Positions 6,350-8,264 of a stretch of 8,264 nucleotides of DNA are shown here, in pieces. Source of the DNA: Bordetella parapertussis (lineage in GTDB: Bacteria; Pseudomonadota; Gammaproteobacteria; Burkholderiales; CAIKXV01); NCBI GenBank assembly GCA_945877995.1, contig CAMDXD010000163.1, positions 1 through 8,264 of the forward strand, written 5' to 3'. Below the pieces are notes generated by a model. That model was not told where the DNA came from and searched no databases. It saw only the letters and a list, made by a program, of their open reading frames with translations. The number at the start of each line of letters is the position of its first letter. Positions within the stretch are counted from its first letter, which is position 1. The translations under genes were made by a program, and so were the position numbers.

Positions 6350-8264
6350 TCATCGTTCGGCTGCGTCCATCGAGACGATCAGGCAGCCGGCGGGCCGCCA
6401 CGCCGCCGCTACCACCGCTGGCGGCATGTCATCGTCGTGCTCCGGGGGCGACTCGTTTCCAGCCGGGGCCGTCGACAGGACATACAACGGGTCAAGGTTG
6501 CGCCAGATCGGCACCGAGGCCAGCAACGCAAACGTCAGACCGGCGCTTCGCGATACCCAGATCACCAGGCCGGCTGTCGCGACCAGGCCGGTGATCTGAG
6601 CGGCTTCGGCCGGGCCGAGCGTCCTCTTTAAAGGCGCCTCCATTCCGGCCAGAAGCGGACGCATCACGGGCTGCAGAAAAAGTGCCGAACTTAGTTCGGG
6701 GACTACCACCTGCTCGCGGATCCGCCGCAGGAGATCCACCCATTCGGAACGCCCGCCGAGAGTATCGATCACCGGGGGCGACACGAGCGAATTGGCAACC
6801 GGCACGCCGACGCTCAGCAGCCCGGGCACTGATCCAGACCTGCCGTTGTCGGAGCGCGAGGCAGCACCGTCTCGCGTCGGAGGCTTGGCGACCGGTTCCG
6901 AAGACACCGGGGCGGAGGATGCGGTGCTAATGTCAGTGTTGGTGCCATTCCCCGGGGGAGATGACTCCGGTAACGGCTCGGTCGGCCTCGTCGGGGCATC
7001 ACCGCCGGGCGATGCAGGCGTCGCGGGCGTATCGCCGACGGGTAGATCGGGCGCAGGCGGTGGCGCGGGAGTGCCCGGCACCGGACCCGTAGCGGGCGAG
7101 GTGAGTTCCTCCGGAGAGCCTCGACCATCGGTCCAACCAACGCTGACTGTGAGGGTGTGCCCGGCATCAGCCTCGCTGACGAGATAGGTGGCGCCGGTCG
7201 CGCCAGCTACCGCGACGCCGCCGCGCAACCACTGGAGCCGGGGACTGGTCATGAGATCTCCGGCACCATCGTCGTCGGAGATGCTCGAAAGATCGACTTG
7301 CAAAGTCTCGCCAATCGCTGGGGTACCCGTGATCAGCGGTTGCCCGACCGGCGCATCATTGACGTTGGCCACGGTCAGAGCAAAGGTGTCCGAGGCCGTC
7401 GCGCTGGCCGTGTCGGTGACGGTGACACGCAGGCTCACGCTGCCCACATCGGCGTTGCCCGGCGTGCCGCTGAGCGCCCGCGTCGCCGCGTCGAAGGTCA
7501 GCCAGGCCGGCAGCGCGGAGCCATCCGACCGGGTGGCCGACCATGTGAGCGTGTCGCCGGCATCGATGTCGGTGAAGCTGCCGGCCGGGACGGTGTAGCT
7601 GAACGGTGTGTCTTCGGTGGCCGACTGATCGGGGATCGGCGTGACCAGCACCGGCGCATCATTGACGTTGGCTACGGTCAGAGCAAAGGTGTCCGAGGCC
7701 GTCGCGCCAGCCGCGTCGGTGACGGTGATGCGCAGGCTAACGCTGCCCACATCAGCGTTGCCCGGCGTGCCGTAGAGCAATAGCGTCGTGGGATCGAAAC
7801 TCAGCCAGGGCGCAAAGGAGCCATCCGCCAGGGAAACCGACCAGCTGAGCGTATCGCCTTCATCGACGTCGATGAAGGTATCGGGCGGAACGCTATATAA
7901 AAACATGCTGTCCGCAGTGGCCGACTGATCGGGGATCGGTGTAGCCAGCACCGGCGCGTCGTTGACGGCGGTGATGGCCACCGTCGCGCTGTCGTTGGTG
8001 GCGAGCGCGCCGCCGGTGCCCTGAGCCGAAGTGTTGCCGTCGCTGAAGGTCCAGACGATCTGTACGCTTGCGGGTGGTGTATCGCTCGTGTTGGCATAAG
8101 CCAGTGAGGAGAGCAACTCGTCGACGCGCGTCTGCGTGGCGTTGCTGTTGAAGGCGACGAACAGCGTGCCGGCGGCGTTGCTCACCGTGCCGACTGTCAC
8201 ACCCGAGAGCACCGCGTTACCGCTGGCAAAGCTCAGGTTGCCCAGCGCAGAGAAAACATCCTGG
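6350..8264 (-). CDS. Large cadherin/Ig-repeat surface protein with hydrophobic C-terminal anchor (N-terminus outside window)
   Basis: The frame is open to the window edge with no stop, giving 637 visible residues; the true start lies outside and the whole protein is probably much larger. In visible numbering: a VCBS/cadherin-like repeat about 1-97 (VWTFSDGNT, ending AITAVNDAPV), two dystroglycan-type cadherin-like repeats 101-200 and 201-301 (each NDAPVL...PIPDQSAT...GTPGNADVGSVSLR...VANV), one bacterial Ig-like repeat about 308-395 (LQWLRGGVAVAGATG), a Pro/Ser/Thr-rich linker about 396-465, then a C-terminal region with two hydrophobic stretches about 553-590 (ITGLVATAGLVIWV and LTFALLASVPIW) followed by RNLDPLYVL and an acidic/Pro tail. 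Asp-rich loops (DIDAGDT, ISDDDGAGD) suggest calcium binding. No RTX nonapeptides or LPxTG appear. The role is probably adhesion or cell-surface interaction, with the C-terminus held in a membrane. The last coding base lies 46 bp before the diguanylate cyclase. Confidence 0.85.
   Translation of the reverse strand, partial: QDVFSALGNLSFASGNAVLSGVTVGTVSNAAGTLFVAFNSNATQTRVDELLSSLAYANTSDTPPASVQIVWTFSDGNTSAQGTGGALATNDSATVAITAVNDAPVLATPIPDQSATADSMFLYSVPPDTFIDVDEGDTLSWSVSLADGSFAPWLSFDPTTLLLYGTPGNADVGSVSLRITVTDAAGATASDTFALTVANVNDAPVLVTPIPDQSATEDTPFSYTVPAGSFTDIDAGDTLTWSATRSDGSALPAWLTFDAATRALSGTPGNADVGSVSLRVTVTDTASATASDTFALTVANVNDAPVGQPLITGTPAIGETLQVDLSSISDDDGAGDLMTSPRLQWLRGGVAVAGATGATYLVSEADAGHTLTVSVGWTDGRGSPEELTSPATGPVPGTPAPPPAPDLPVGDTPATPASPGGDAPTRPTEPLPESSPPGNGTNTDISTASSAPVSSEPVAKPPTRDGAASRSDNGRSGSVPGLLSVGVPVANSLVSPPVIDTLGGRSEWVDLLRRIREQVVVPELSSALFLQPVMRPLLAGMEAPLKRTLGPAEAAQITGLVATAGLVIWVSRSAGLTFALLASVPIWRNLDPLYVLSTAPAGNESPPEHDDDMPPAVVAAAWRPAGCLIVSMDAAER
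6494..6607 (-). other. Putative C-terminal membrane anchor of the surface protein
   Basis: Two hydrophobic stretches, ITGLVATAGLVIWV and AGLTFALLASVPIW, are separated only by SRS, followed by RNLDPL. They are long enough for one or two membrane passes. Topology is inferred from hydrophobicity by eye. Confidence 0.55.
7079..7342 (-). other. Bacterial Ig-like domain of the surface protein
   Basis: This stretch encodes a single Ig-like repeat of the kind found in large bacterial adhesins. It shows ITGTPAIGETLQVDL, then an Asp-rich loop, LQWLRGGVAVAGATGATYLV and ADAGHTLTVSVGWTDGRG. It is the last folded repeat before the Pro/Ser-rich linker that leads to the C-terminal hydrophobic region. Confidence 0.7.
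7361..7663 (-). repeat. Cadherin-like repeat B (303 bp, 101 codons)
   Basis: Second copy of a tandem in-frame repeat in the surface protein. It follows copy A immediately and shares the NDAPVL start, PIPDQSAT, GTPGNADVGSVSLR and TASDTFALTVANV blocks. It matches the common form of this domain (DGSALPAWLTFDAATRALSG). The codons for the C-terminal third are nearly identical to copy A in DNA as well. Confidence 0.85.
7664..7963 (-). repeat. Cadherin-like repeat A (300 bp, 100 codons)
   Basis: First complete copy of the tandem cadherin-like repeat, one codon shorter than copy B. The deletion is in DGSFAPWLSF, where copy B has DGSALPAWLTF. The middle (DSMFLYSVPPDTFIDVDEGD) differs from copy B far more than the flanks do, and holds an unusually AT-rich patch, CTATATAAAAACATG, at 7893-7907 on the + strand. 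Confidence 0.8.

Noticed and set aside
7361..7963. Regular ~300-bp repeats considered as a CRISPR or noncoding array
   Set aside because: The unit is an exact number of codons in one open frame and encodes cadherin-like domains; it is far longer than CRISPR repeats.

Overview
The window is GC-rich, and every substantial reading frame looks bacterial. A Bug-type (tripartite tricarboxylate family) solute-binding protein, a large cadherin-like surface protein and GC-biased codons suggest a Burkholderiales-like betaproteobacterium. That placement is inference from gene content; no rRNA or other marker gene is present. The region reads as ordinary chromosome: I see no tRNA, rRNA, insertion sequence, integrase or CRISPR array.

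Layout. On the + strand are the last ~51 codons of an unrecognised gene (ends at 157), a ring-opening amidohydrolase of the AtzD/TrzD-barbiturase family (200-1285) and, 2 bp later, an ornithine cyclodeaminase/mu-crystallin family protein (1288-2271). All remaining genes are on the - strand. Read in the direction of transcription they are: the C-terminal part of a large cadherin/Ig-repeat surface protein with a hydrophobic C-terminal anchor (>8264-6350), a membrane-bound PAS-GGDEF diguanylate cyclase (6303-4774), an amidase-signature hydrolase (4696-3344) and a Bug-family periplasmic binding protein (3258-2275). The two strands meet tail to tail with only 3 bp between stop codons, at 2272-2274. 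All gaps are short (2-85 bp), so no stretch over 300 bases lacks a gene.

How the genes may work together. The amidohydrolase, the amidase, the binding protein and the NAD-binding OCD-family protein form a plausible uptake and degradation set for a cyclic imide or ureide: capture in the periplasm, ring opening, hydrolysis of the linear amide or carbamoyl product, then redox or deamination of a small amino or imino acid. The amidohydrolase keeps its three Lys/Ser pairs but differs strongly from AtzD as I remember it around the third active-site segment, including loss of a Glu thought to bind metal. Its substrate may therefore be neither cyanuric acid nor barbiturate. This is the best candidate in the window for something undescribed.

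The surface protein and the diguanylate cyclase, 46 bp apart on one strand, suggest a separate adhesion/c-di-GMP unit. It lies directly upstream of, and possibly reads into, the amidase-binding protein pair.
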